NCBI GenBank assembly: GCA_001599715.1
Contig: BCHU01000016.1
Span: 1-64,000, forward strand
DNA: 64,000 nucleotides
From: Phaeotremella fagi
Lineage: Eukaryota > Basidiomycota > Tremellomycetes > Tremellales > Phaeotremellaceae
Reading direction: 5' to 3'
The position numbers and the translations under genes are program-made. Position 1 is the stretch's first letter, and every line of letters starts with the position of its first letter. Shown piece after piece: positions 9,822 to 20,194 of the stretch. Under the pieces are notes generated by a model. That model worked only from the letters and a program-made list of their open reading frames with translations. It was not told the DNA's origin and made no database searches.

Positions 9822-11688
9822 TCAAGTTGGTTTATGGACAAATTCTATCAAAGTCTCCCTTGCCATCTTGGCGTCTGCCCTTCCCTTTGATACTTTCATC
9901 ACTTCACCTATCAGTCTCTGTAAAACCTTTGTATTACCCTTTCTATACGCTTCACTTTCTTTAGGTAGAGATGTGATTACTTTTCGACAAATTTCTGCCA
10001 ACTCGTCTGACGACATTGAAGTGAGGTTGAGAGATTTGAGGATTTCTTGAAGCGACGTCGAGCTGGAATTGATGGCATGTCGAAGAACGGTTTTACCAGT
10101 GGTACCTAGTATCAGTTTTGAAGAACAACCTGCGCACCATTGATATCCCCCTTGTCAACCGCAACAACAATCTCCCTCATAAGCTCCGAACTAACCAGAT
10201 CCTCTCTCCAAACAACGTCTTTCAGTTGCCCCAAAAACTCGTGATTGATCCTGTCATCAGTAAAACCCAAAAACCAACTCACCAATTAACAGCCTTCCTA
10301 CCCAATCTATCATCCCCACCAGCGACTTGTTCAAAATACCTTATCCCACTCAAACAGTATTCATCAAGATTAATTAAAGTTTCCAATTCCCTCTTCTCAA
10401 CTCCGTAAACACTTTGTAACCTCTCCAAAGCCTCCCAAGACATTTCCGGTATAGATTGGCGTAATTCCTCCAGGTACTTTTCATCAATCACCATCGCGGG
10501 TAGATTCGAATCTGGCATGTAACGATAATCCTCTGCGTCCTCTTTCGATCGAAGACTATAGGTTTCACCTGTTAATTCGTTTAAACTACGGGTTTCTTGT
10601 TTGATCGGCGTGGTGGTGTGGGTGTAGTGAAGGATGTGTCGACGACGTTCAGCCTCTGTTGATTAGTGATATACAGATATCTCCTTACCGATAGCCATTT
10701 GAAGGAAGCGAACGGAATTGACGTTCTTGATTTCACATCTGGTACCGAACGGTGTTCCAGGTCGATGGACAGAGACGTTGGCGTCGACACGAAGATTCCC
10801 CTGGGGTTAATGGGGTTTTGTAATGAACCTACCTTTTCCATATCACCGTCACCAGATCCAATCCTTCGCAGTAGACTCTGCAATTTCCTAACAAAAGCCC
10901 CAGCCTCCTCAGAAGACCTAACCAGTTAGTCAGTCCCAACCCCCACCCACCTCATATCAGGTTCAGTAACGATCTCCATCAACCCCGTCCCAGCTCTATT
11001 AAGATCGACCAATATTTCATGACCAATATTCTGACTTTTCGCTGTGTCCTACTCATCAGTATTAAGATAAAGACACACCCACCTGCTCGACCTGAAGTTG
11101 ATTGATTCTCACGTCAAACTTTCTATCTTTTGTTTCTAGACGCAATTTCCCTCCTCGAGCTAATGGGTCTGATAGATTAGCTTTAGTCCGGAGCGTCGAC
11201 TTACTGTAATGTTGAGTTATTTGATATGAATTCGGTATATCATGATAGAAGTAATGTTTTCTGTCGAAAGTGGATCGTGGATTCTGTGGTTTAATGCTGA
11301 AGTGACATAGACATACGATGGAACAACCCAATGCCAGCGCTGTCAGTAATGACAATCGAATAGCTTCAGGATCAAGTATCTAAAGTCAGTTCTATCAGAT
11401 ATCCAACGTACAGGTAGAGATCCGGGAAAGGCTGCATCTAAGAATTCAACATGATTATTCGGTACATCCCCATAAGACAGTTTCGCATCTAAATATCAGT
11501 GGTGAGATAGAAGTCAACCCACTAGAAAACAATTTTCGTCCAGTTCGAATTTGCGCGTGAATCTCTAACCCAATCACAGTTTCCCATTCTGTACTGGAAC
11601 TACTACTGTAATCTCTCTGAGCTCTCACTGCTAATGATATCCTTCTTGCTATTTGAGGTATGCTTAGAATGTTATTTATTCGAATCAT
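9822..11688 (-). CDS. PET112: mitochondrial Glu-tRNA(Gln) amidotransferase subunit B
   Basis: GatB of the GatCAB (GatFAB in yeast) complex, which converts Glu-tRNA(Gln) to Gln-tRNA(Gln) in mitochondria. Visible blocks: [16 protein letters not shown] near the N-terminus, [77 protein letters not shown], and the C-terminal GatB/YqeY tail with GKTVLR and [12 protein letters not shown]. Residues 1-35 are rich in Arg/Ser/Ile without acids, a typical presequence ([18 protein letters not shown]). I prefer the ATG at 11688; another in-frame ATG at 11721 lies only 27 bp from the stop of the upstream gene. Several short introns. The stop codon is 2 bp from that of the convergent OTU-like gene. Confidence 0.92.
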
Positions 11689-11748
11689 GGTAGATGTAAA
11701 AGTTTGAAATGGAATTGACATATCTCCAACGGAAGCGAAATATATAAT

Positions 11749-13365
11749 CTACCTCCCAAATTTGAATCCACCTCTCGTTGGTCTCAACAATGATCTACCT
11801 GCGTTACCAAATCCACCCCTCCCCATTCCAAATCCATTACCTCCCCCTATCGTCGGTTTAGCCAAAGTAAACAGACTATCCGATTCTTCCTGCTTAAATC
11901 CACGTCCCTTTCTTATTATCCCGTCGTCGTCTGAAGCAGCCGAGTTACGTGTACTAAAAGTGGTAGGTGTAGATGCTGGTGTGGTTTGGGTTGAATGATT
12001 TCGAATGGACAGTGTGGATGTTGAAGGAGAGGGAATGGGGGTGACTGGCGCCGATGCTGTGGATGCACGATTCAAGATGTTCAACGTGGTGTTGGGAGTA
12101 GTGGTCGATTGCATCCTTTCCAACAACGTTTTCGGTCGGTCGTTGTTATCACTAACCACTCGACGTTTTGGTTCTCTCTCTGATGGAGTACCGAATGACA
12201 ATCTTGAGCGAAGATCGGCTGGTTTGTTATCTGGTTTGGAGGGATTGGGACTGATTCGTGAGATTAAACTTGGGGTTGAGGTGGTTGATTCTGGTTCTCG
12301 TGAGCGTTTCGTCGGCGGTGTCGAAGTGGATCCACTTAATCGCGAAATGAGGGATGGTACCGGTGTAGGTTTGGAGATTGTTTCTGGTTTAGGTTGGGGT
12401 ATAGGGATTGTAGATGCATTCGATACGAGTTCTGGTTTAGGTTGGGGTATAGGGATGGTAGGTGTCTTCGATACGAGTTCTGGTCTAGGTTGCGGGGGTA
12501 TCGCTGCTGGTGGAAGTGACTCTGGGATAGAAGGTTTGGGAGCAGAGATTGGTGTTGTGGTTGGGGTTGATTTGGGTACCACCTTTGGTCCAGTTGGTAT
12601 ATCGTGAATTTTCCCATTCCCATTAGAGTTTCGAGGACCTTTAGGTGGTTCTGTCGGTTTATCAAGTCGAGGACCAGTTGGAGGCAGAGGTTTCGGTGCT
12701 ATAACGGCAGGTGCTGGTTCAACTTTCATTTCCATCTCCCCAGTGACCAAACCCAAAGCCTCTGGATAATAACTCTTCAAAAACTCTTTAATGTTCTCCT
12801 TCGAAACTCCAGTTTCCGATTCTTGACTTTGATAACTCTCGGCCATGACATCGTAAACATCCTCAGCACAAGTTTTGATCAAAGTTTGTAAAGCTTCCTT
12901 AACATAACCGAGCTCTTTACCCTCTACATTTCAGTTCAAGTTTACTCTACCACTCACGAGAAGCCAACAACTGCAACAAAACACCCGTGTTCCCTCTGAC
13001 CCATCTGGAATCTGCTTTCCCAGTCGAAGCCAACCCTTGAATCCCAATGATTCGTGTCTTTCATCAGTTGGTGTAACAGCAACGACCTACCCTTTCCTCA
13101 TCGTCCTCACAAAGATCCAACAACGAATCAACAGCTTTGTCTTGAAGATCTTCGAATTCAGCGAAGAATTTAGCAATCAGCGTCCCCATGAATGCACGAC
13201 ATGGATACGAAGGAAAGGATGCTAGTTTGATCAAAGATTGATGGAACGCTTTGCGCTGGGGGTTAGTTTGGATTCCTGGTGAATACTAACCTGTTCTTTT
13301 GACGACGAGGGGCTGAGGGCTGAGGGCATCAGACGTTTAGTATCCTGTAGAGTTTGTTCTGCCAT
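11749..13365 (-). CDS. API5-like HEAT protein with long Pro/Ser-rich and RGG-like tail
   Basis: Starts MAEQTLQDTKRLMPSALSPS. The first ~170 residues resemble the start of apoptosis inhibitor 5 (API5, a HEAT/ARM-repeat nuclear protein): LIAKFFAEFEDLQDKAVDSL then LDLCEDDEERTRIIGIQGLA, after removing two or three short introns. The remaining ~380 residues are disordered: Pro/Thr/Ser-rich, with a 16-residue repeat (TIPIPQPKPELVS...) and a C-terminal Gly/Arg segment (GFGMGRGGFGNAGRSLLRP, GGFKFGR) that suggests RNA or protein binding. Full API5 has a much longer helical repeat, so this is an N-terminal module on a different tail. It may be an nuclear mRNA-related factor; that is inference. The next gene (GatB) begins within 28-60 bp of its stop on the same strand. 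Confidence 0.7.
12383..12495. repeat. 48-bp coding tandem repeat (2.3 copies)
   Basis: Two full units, 12383-12430 and 12431-12478, plus a partial third. On the minus strand each encodes 16 residues (…TIPIPQPKPELVS…) of the API5-like protein. The units differ at a few positions, so this is an aged duplication within a disordered region. Confidence 0.75.
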
Positions 13366-13491
13366 GGTGATGGTATAATGAATAGTTAAAAGTAAAGTGA
13401 AATAAAGGTTTATTGTTTTGGTGGCAACTACATGATCTATGAATTGATTCCGTCCAACACCACCACCACCACCACCTAAAATTCTATACCA

Positions 13492-14070
13492 CTACCCCCG
13501 ATTCCTTATAGTCTGAACCAACTGAACCTTCCTTCGAATCTAACGCAGTAGTCAGTAACAATCCCCCCAAAAAATCTCTAAACCCACCATCTCCTGGAAT
13601 CTACGTCTGTGTCTCTCACTAACCAACCTCCTCTTCTTCTCTCCAGGTTTCTCATAATACTCTCCCAACTGCAGTTCCCGTCTAACATTACTACGTCTCA
13701 AACGAGTCGATAAGAACCTGAATTGACTGTTAAAATCTTGATGAGAAGATTGATTGTTGTTACTACTCGGTTTAACGTTCACTTGACGTCCTGAAAATTG
13801 ATTACCTGGATAACCAGTGTTATCCGATAGACTCGTCCACCAGTTTTCTTTGGTTTCTTCGAATCTTTTACTTGATTCTGCGAGTGAGATTTGGTCTAGG
13901 GACGGTTTGGTTTTACCTGAGAGATTAGGTGTGGGTGTGGAAGAGGGAGATGAAAGGGTTGAGGTGGTGGTGGTGGCCGAAGATAGGGTTGCGTTTGCCC
14001 TTGTGAATATTGGGGAGAAGGGTAGTAAGCTTCTTGATGATGAAGCTACTGATCTCAGTAGGAATGACAT
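13492..14070 (-). CDS. MRP21: mitochondrial small-subunit ribosomal protein bS21m
   Basis: Starts MSFLLRSVASSSRSLLPFSP, a clear Ser/Arg-rich mitochondrial presequence, followed by a Ser/Thr/Pro linker. The C-terminal third carries the S21 signature NVRRELQLGEYYEKPGEKKR then RLVSERHRRRFQEM. A final intron beginning GTGGGT after the EM codons must be removed to give the short basic last exon (RRKVQLVQTIRNRG) ending at 13492; reading through would end in an unlikely VGLEIFWGDCY. The upstream in-frame extension to about 14253 lacks an ATG at its start in the right context and I exclude it. Part of the mitoribosome. Confidence 0.82.
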
Positions 14071-14172
14071 GGTGGTGGATGGTGTTGAGACTTTTGTTGA
14101 TTTTGATATCAATGTTGCGTTGATGTTTTTGTTCAAGGTGAACTTTGAACATTGGAAAAAGATCTCTGACTT

Positions 14173-14213
14173 TGGCGCGCCTACCAAACAGGTATGAGCG
14201 CATGGCGCGCCTA
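14173..14213. promoter_or_regulatory. two identical TGGCGCGCCTA boxes, 30 bp apart
   Basis: The 11-mer TGGCGCGCCTA occurs at 14173-14183 and again at 14203-14213, about 100 bp upstream of the bS21m start. The core GGCGCGCC is palindromic and the first copy is preceded by TT, giving TTTGGCGC, which resembles E2F/MBF-type cell-cycle sites. Function is inference. Confidence 0.45.
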
Positions 14214-14240
14214 TTGGGATCTGCACATATTTCTGAACCA

Positions 14241-14710
14241 CCGATTGATCCACCCGTACTTATTGCTATTTCCACCCAAAATAATGATGTGGCATTATTC
14301 AATCCTGCTTCAACCTTTTCAAGTCATGATCTAACAGTCATGCAGGCCAAGATTCCTGACTGTCTTCAGATATAACAGATGTAGGGGTATGTAGCTTTGC
14401 TATGATACCAGGAAAATCCACAAATGTGACCCACAGAAGATATTATCAGATACTAAATCCAAAATGAGCCTCATTCTGGAGAAAACATGTCAACTGTTTG
14501 ATAATCCATGCAGTCTCTTGACCCCAAAACATTTCCAGACTTCGTAGCTTATACCACCTTGATATTGGCAACGTATGGCAAGTAATTTTGTAATGGAATG
14601 AGTAAGAAATTTCCATAAAACTAGATGCAGTGATATAATGTCAAGCTCTCTTTTGTAATGTCAGGCTCATTTTGGGTGGAAATAGTAAAACGTCTGGGTG
14701 GATCAATCGG
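14241..14710. repeat. 470-bp element bounded by 42-bp inverted repeats (MITE-like)
   Basis: Left arm 14241-14282 and right arm 14669-14710 are inverted copies: a perfect 15-nt block (CCGATTGATCCACCC), a 10-nt divergent spacer of equal length, and a perfect 17-nt block (CTATTTCCACCCAAAAT). The 386 bp between them have no coding sign. Both arms can be read as a similar peptide (EPPIDPPVLIAISTQN and GEPIDPPRRFTISTQN), so they could also be two degraded copies of a former coding exon. No transposase is present and I cannot see a clear target-site duplication. Confidence 0.6.
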
Positions 14711-15020
14711 TTCCCCGTTTTCTATACCTCTTGTAGAAATGTACGCATCAAAAGATTTAGCATTCCAAATCGTTTCCAACAGCCAAGGACATGGGAGTAT
14801 ATGCATACAATCGTGACGAACATAAAATATGGATTAATGAAACAAAACTTGACATCCAAGCCCAAAACAGCTAGCACCTTCCTCAGACTCTACACCTTCC
14901 TCTGACTCCGTCTATCTCTGAAGGGTCCAAATTCCTATAGCTTCCCTTCTAACCAGGAATCCATATCAACCACCTGATATAGCAGGTACGTGGGTTTTGC
15001 GACTGTGCACTGCGTCGCGG
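14711..15020. other. intergenic, no gene seen
   Basis: The rest of the gap between the inverted-repeat element and the 3' end of the PRELI gene. It has only short frames on either strand with no recognisable products. Confidence 0.4.
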
Positions 15021-15932
15021 TTATTTCTGTACCTCCTCCTCCCTTCCCCCCTCCTCCCGCCTTTTCGCCCATCTAGCAGAAAGACCAGACAAACTCAAAG
15101 GAGATAAGAAGAACGAAGAAGGCGATCGTTCTCTTCTAGGCGGTATCGAAGTATCTGTCGAAGGTTCAATCTCGAATTCGGACGTCTCAGGTAATGGTTG
15201 TCGTGTACGTAGTAATGTTAAAATCAATGACATCCCCTTCCGAGACTAGTGATGTGTCAGTGCTTAAGATTAGATTCTCACTTACGGTCTCAGCGTTACC
15301 TTCAAATTTACCCACTCCGTAAGCTTCGATTTTTGATCGAATCATACTTGACCAAGAACCACCTAGGTCAGATTTAACTTCTGCCGTGGTATGATGAAGT
15401 GTCGTTCTACAATATTAGTGAACCTGTTTTAAGAGTAGACCTACCCATTAGGACCAGCACGTAACTCAGAACCCTCCACAACATGCATAAATTTCTTGAA
15501 GCTCAAATTCCCTTGCCAACTTTTCAAACGAGGTTGTAACCTATACTCCTTCTCTTCCTCATCCATCGACCCATCAATCAACTTCTCACCCCAAAACGGT
15601 GGATCAACTACACTCTCCTCCAGAACCCAAGCGTCTAATCCTCTACCCCCAGAAGTCGCTGCTGAAGGTAACCAACTGATTGCCCATCTTGGTACTATCC
15701 CTCTTTTCAGTATCAGACGGGAGGTGTGGATTTGACCGGTGGCTGGGTTTATGGTCCGGGAGAGGATGTCGACTGATAGGACATGTCGGGCGAAGGGGTT
15801 TGGATATCTGAGGAAGAACGCTAGGAGGGGTGTTGGAGGTGGATCGGGACTGGGTGGTGTGTGAGTAGTGGATATTTAGGATAGGACAAAGGGAACTTAC
15901 TATTCGTGAGTTTTTCTGTAAAATTGAACCAT
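15021..15932 (-). CDS. PRELI/MSF1-domain phospholipid transfer protein (Ups family)
   Basis: Intermembrane-space lipid carrier that in yeast pairs with Mdm35 and moves phosphatidic acid or phosphatidylserine between mitochondrial membranes. First exon MVQFYRKTHEY, then after an intron PDPPPTPLLAFFLRYPNPFA and HVLSVDILSRTI, RLILKRGIVPRWAISWLP, WSSMIRSKIEAYGVGKFEGN and a final MSLILTLLRTRQPLP. These are the PRELI domain blocks in the right order. The C-terminus has an extra basic/acidic extension (ARWAKRREEGGREEE) beyond the usual ~200 aa. I cannot decide between Ups1 and Ups2/3 orthology; the YPNPFA...DVLSR block is closest to Ups1/PRELID1. Confidence 0.9.
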
Positions 15933-16400
15933 GTTATGGTGGATTCAGGTATTCAGCTTTATCTTGACATCGTTCAAGTGTCTCTGGTTTTTGATATATG
16001 TGTGTGAATGTAAACGTTCGTAAAGTTCAAAATCAAGTTAAATCATCAATCTCATTCAAGATTCTTTGCCGAACATTTACGAAGCGTAGCACGTGGCAAA
16101 ATTCCCTCTTACAAGTAACTGGGAAGGATGAACATCTCAATGCCTTTGGTAATAACCTTTTGAGATCTCCTCTTAATTCTGAAGGACGTTCAAAAATTCC
16201 TCCTGTCATCCGTTCAGGGCGGTTAGAACGATAGATTACAATTGTTACTCAGAAGGCTCGTATAATCAGTGACACCTCATTGAAGTCAATCCTCTATCCC
16301 AGTCTGCAACATTCTCCAATCGAATCGAGACAACTCTTTGCTCATATCACACTCCAATAATCAATTACTTATGTCACATGCATACTTCATCCATACGGTA
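15933..16400. other. intergenic, no gene seen
   Basis: About 470 bp holding the PRELI promoter and the CCT4 3' flank. A 78-codon plus-strand frame at 15998-16234 has no homology signal that I recognise and no splice context. Confidence 0.4.
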
Positions 16401-18318
16401 TCATCGAGTAAACTACCGTCAGCTCAACCCAAATCAAGGGACCCACCTGTATATCATCAATCCTCAAAATCAAAGCGACAGTCTCCGCAGCCAACTCCAA
16501 CGCACTGGTAGAGACCAAAAGGGGTTGAACGACGTCTTCAGCGAGAATGTTTGAGATGATCCCCTAATAGTCAGCACCGCATAACCACCGACCCACCTTT
16601 TTAACATTGATCCCAGCAGTTCTTTCACCCAACGCATGTCTGTTGCGTAATTCCGTAACTATGGCTATAGGGTTCAACCCCGCGTTCTCTGCCAACGTAG
16701 TTGGGATAACTTCCAAAGCCTCGGCGAAAGCTTGGAAACAATAAGCCTCCTTGCCCTTGAGAGTTTGGGCGTATTGAGTTAATAACCTTGAAACGTGGAT
16801 CTCAGGTGCTCCACCACCAGCGATAAGAGCCCTGGGGTCAGAATGTTCCTTTTGACCACCTACCTCTTCTTGACCAAACATCTGATAACACACATGGCGT
16901 CGTGGATACTTCTTTCAGATTCTTCCAAAACCAAAGCGTTCGCTCCGGTACAAACGACACTGACTGTTTTACCTGGGTTCTTGACACCAGTGATTTTAAC
17001 CACCTTGACACCGGAATCTGACTCCTCGACCAACTCGGCCGTACCTAGTTTATCCTCTGTGAAAGCGTCGATATCAGCGACCGGTCTTGCACCTGTGGAT
17101 TTGGAGATGAAATCGATCTCGTCACGTTCGATATCGCGGATAACGAGGATTTTGAGTTTGGCGAGGAAGTGGAGTGAGAGGTCGGTGACGGCGTCACGTA
17201 GGATTGATTTCTGGATCAGTAGAACGTTGCAACCGGTTTTCTTGATTCGTTTGCAGAGGTTGAGGAGGTATTGGCGCTCTTCTTTCAAAATCTTGTCCAT
17301 TTGGCGGTAATCGTTGACGACGATTTGGTTGTCCATCTGAGGTCAGCTTAGACTTTAACGTCACTTACGTCAGGCTTGGGACTTGAGAGCTGGAACTGGA
17401 TCAACCCGATTTTAGCCTTTTCCATGCGAGTTGGGCCACCAGCTGATGAGATGACGGATTGGTTCAAAGCAACTCCCTCGACCAGTTCAGTGTCGTCAAT
17501 GGTTCCACCGACTTTTTTAACTAGTCTGATATCACGTAGATCGACGTTGGAAGATGTGGAAGAGACAAGACGGGTGACGGCTGAGACGGCAATGGGGGCG
17601 AGGGTGCCAGAGTATTGGGAGACGATCTGATATCAGTGAGGTTGAGCTTGGGGCTTACTTTAGAGTTGAGACTGGTTTTCGCTGCTCGTAACAGGACTTC
17701 TCTGTCGTTGAGGTCAACTGGGGTACTGAGGTCTTCTAGGAATTCTACAGCTTTGGTAGCAGCGTTTTGGAAGGACTGGGCGATGGTCGTGGGGTGGATA
17801 CCTAGAGTTAGTGAGTTCAGTCATTTACCTACCCTGTGAGAGTAATTTTTCCGCTGCTCCTAGTAAACTCCCCGCAAGGACGACAACACTGGTGGTACCG
17901 TCTCCAGCTTCTATATCTTGAGCTTGGGAGAGTTCAACGAGCTAACGTCAGTGGTGTCAATCGAAATACGTACCATTCTTGCGGCTGGATGTAAAACAGC
18001 CATGTGTTTGAGGATCGTCGCACCGTCGTTGGTGATAACGACTTCACCGGTGGAGGTTTGAATCTGGAATGAGTGATGGTCTAATGATGACCTACCATCT
18101 TGTCCATTCCCTTTGGTCCTAAACTTGTACGTATGGCATCGGAAACGGCTGAAGGTCAGTGGGGCAGAGAAGAATGCTTACACTTTGCAGCGTTCATGTT
18201 GGATAAACGAACTTCAGTTGGTTTCCCCTGGGGGTCAGTGGGTTCAGTATGAGTCACCTACCTTGTCAGCGAAGTGACTATCTGAAATGCCAGCACCTGG
18301 ACCTATAGAGTTGACCAT
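16401..18318 (-). CDS. CCT4: chaperonin CCT/TRiC subunit delta
   Basis: Cytosolic group II chaperonin subunit that folds actin, tubulin and WD proteins as part of the 16-mer. Starts [20 protein letters not shown], then [14 protein letters not shown], which is diagnostic for the delta subunit. ATP-binding motifs follow: [39 protein letters not shown], and [14 protein letters not shown] (GGG...E) late in the protein. The final intron joins RIDDIQ to FTR and a stop at 16401, giving the RIDDI-x-x-TR end typical of CCT4. Many short introns interrupt it. It is divergent from GPI16 with 181 bp between start codons. Confidence 0.95.
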
Positions 18319-18499
18319 TTTGTGTATAGATTGTTGAAGTAGAAGGTGTAAATTGATCAGTAGATCAGTAGATGGAATGTAGAGGAACGCGCGCGAATAA
18401 TTGTGATTCTACAATTACGTAAGAGTTTCAGCTGTGAGTCCAATTCAACGTTCACCACCACCACTTACTTCACCACACACCACCAATGCTGTAGCACCA

Positions 18500-19986
18500 A
18501 TGCCCCTCACTCTACTCCTCCTCCTCACCCTCCTACTCCCCCTCACCCTCTCCACCTTCACAGAATCACTCACTCTCCATCCTCTACCCAACGGCAAACT
18601 CTCCGTGCTCTTCCAATTCGACACAACCTCCTCCCCACCTCCCACCCACCACTCCCTCACCCCCCCATCCCTCCTTCTCCCACTGATCAACAACAACGTC
18701 ACGGAACTCACCATATCCTTTGTTTCAGGTCAATGGGATCCCAAAAGAACAGGAGAGATGGGCCCGTTGAGCTATAAATCCACTGGGGGCGGTGGTGAAC
18801 TCGTAGCTAGGTTAGAGGGTGACGGTTTGACAGAAGTGACTCATGCGCTTGGGGGATTGTTTTGTGCTGGATTGGGTTCAGACGAAAGTATCACCACGCT
18901 TGGTAGTGTCTACCCCGGGTCTCATCTCATCTCTCAACCTCAGTTGTCGCTTTGTACGGAGAATTTGACACCGTTTCTAAAACTGTTACCGTCGAAAGGT
19001 ATATCTGGTCTATCTCATCTGTTGAAACCTGGGATAATCTTTTCTTGGGGATACAAGACCGAAGGTATTCATGTAGACTCCAATGGTTGGTCTGGTTGGT
19101 GGGAAGGTGTGGTCGACGTTGGAAATGAATTCTCGATTGCATCGGTGTTTGGAACTCTTCTACCTCGACGATTCCCCCTTGCTCATTCTGTTGTACGACT
19201 GATACAACCCGATGGGATCGAGTACGACACCCCTGGTTCAGTTTCGACTCGATGGATCGATGGCAGAGTTAGAAAAGTGGTCGAATGGGATCTAGCTCAG
19301 GTGACAGGGCGGGATATAAAATTCAAATCTACAGCCATCACCAAACCGCCTCCCCCTCTGATCCTCTCTCGAACGGCTCAATCTTCAGCGTCAGGTGGGA
19401 CTTTTATCATCACAATCATCAACAACGGCCCGGAACGTTCTGCTTCATACAGTGAAATCTGGCCATGGTGGGTGAAAGGATGGATGAGTGAGATATCACT
19501 AGTCGTGGGGAACGTTTCTAGACGTAAGTGGTAACATGAACTAGCTGACCGACTTTAGCGGACCTGCTGTCGAATCTAGAATATCATCCATCGACACAAC
19601 CGAAACAATCGACTATCCACGCCTACCTCACCCTCCCTGCTAAAAGTACACTAAAACTATACATCCCGTTCACGAAACTAACGCTGAAATACACTGAACA
19701 TCGACCAGACGCTGAGCGGGGTCAGGAGATTTCATCGGGTGTTTTGACGTTATACGATTTAGTAGGCGAAGGTGATACGGAGGATGCAGTTGGGGCTGTT
19801 GACCATACCAGGTCGAATCGGTATCGATTGTATACCAACAGGCTGTTACTGGACTTACCGACTCCTGATTTCTCAATGCCTTATAACGTTATCATCATGA
19901 GTTCGACGGTGGTGGCTGTTTGTTTTGGGTTGGTGCAGGGGGGGTTGAGTAGGCGGTGGGGCTGGGTGGATCTGGGTGTGAGATGA
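18500..19986 (+). CDS. GPI16: GPI transamidase subunit (PIG-T / Gpi16)
   Basis: ER membrane protein in the complex that attaches GPI anchors to proteins. I choose the ATG at 18500 because it starts a strong signal peptide (MPLTLLLLLTLLLPLTLSTF); an in-frame ATG at 18434 would add 22 residues ahead of it. Family blocks: SLTLHPLPNGKLSVLFQF, SGLSHLLKPG, WSGWWEGVVDVG, SYSEIWPWWVK, and the C-terminal membrane segment PDFSMPYNVIIMSSTVVAVC. One intron near 19524-19558. NVTEL is a potential N-glycosylation site. The length of about 480 aa is normal or slightly short. Confidence 0.92.
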
Positions 19987-20194
19987 TAATGGTGGTTATG
20001 ATTACGATGCATGTAGATTAGATTCAGGTAACCACCACGTGGTGACTCCTCTCAAAATTGGAAAATCATTTTAACTGTGAAAATTGGAAAATAATCAGCA
20101 ACTTGTAAAAAACTGATTTTGGCGGAATAGTCCACTATCTAAAGTCCGAGCAACGTGTAGATAGATACTGTAGTGATAGTATCCACTTCCATTC

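Noticed and set aside
12005..12607. 200-codon plus-strand frame opposite the API5-like gene
   Set aside because: It is the shadow of a low-complexity Pro/Ser/Thr coding region; no splice or homology support.
14071..14253. 61-residue N-terminal extension of bS21m
   Set aside because: The extension has no ATG in the proper place and would bury the mitochondrial presequence that starts at 14070.
15998..16234. 78-codon frame on the plus strand
   Set aside because: No recognisable domain, no leader and no splice context; lies in the PRELI promoter.
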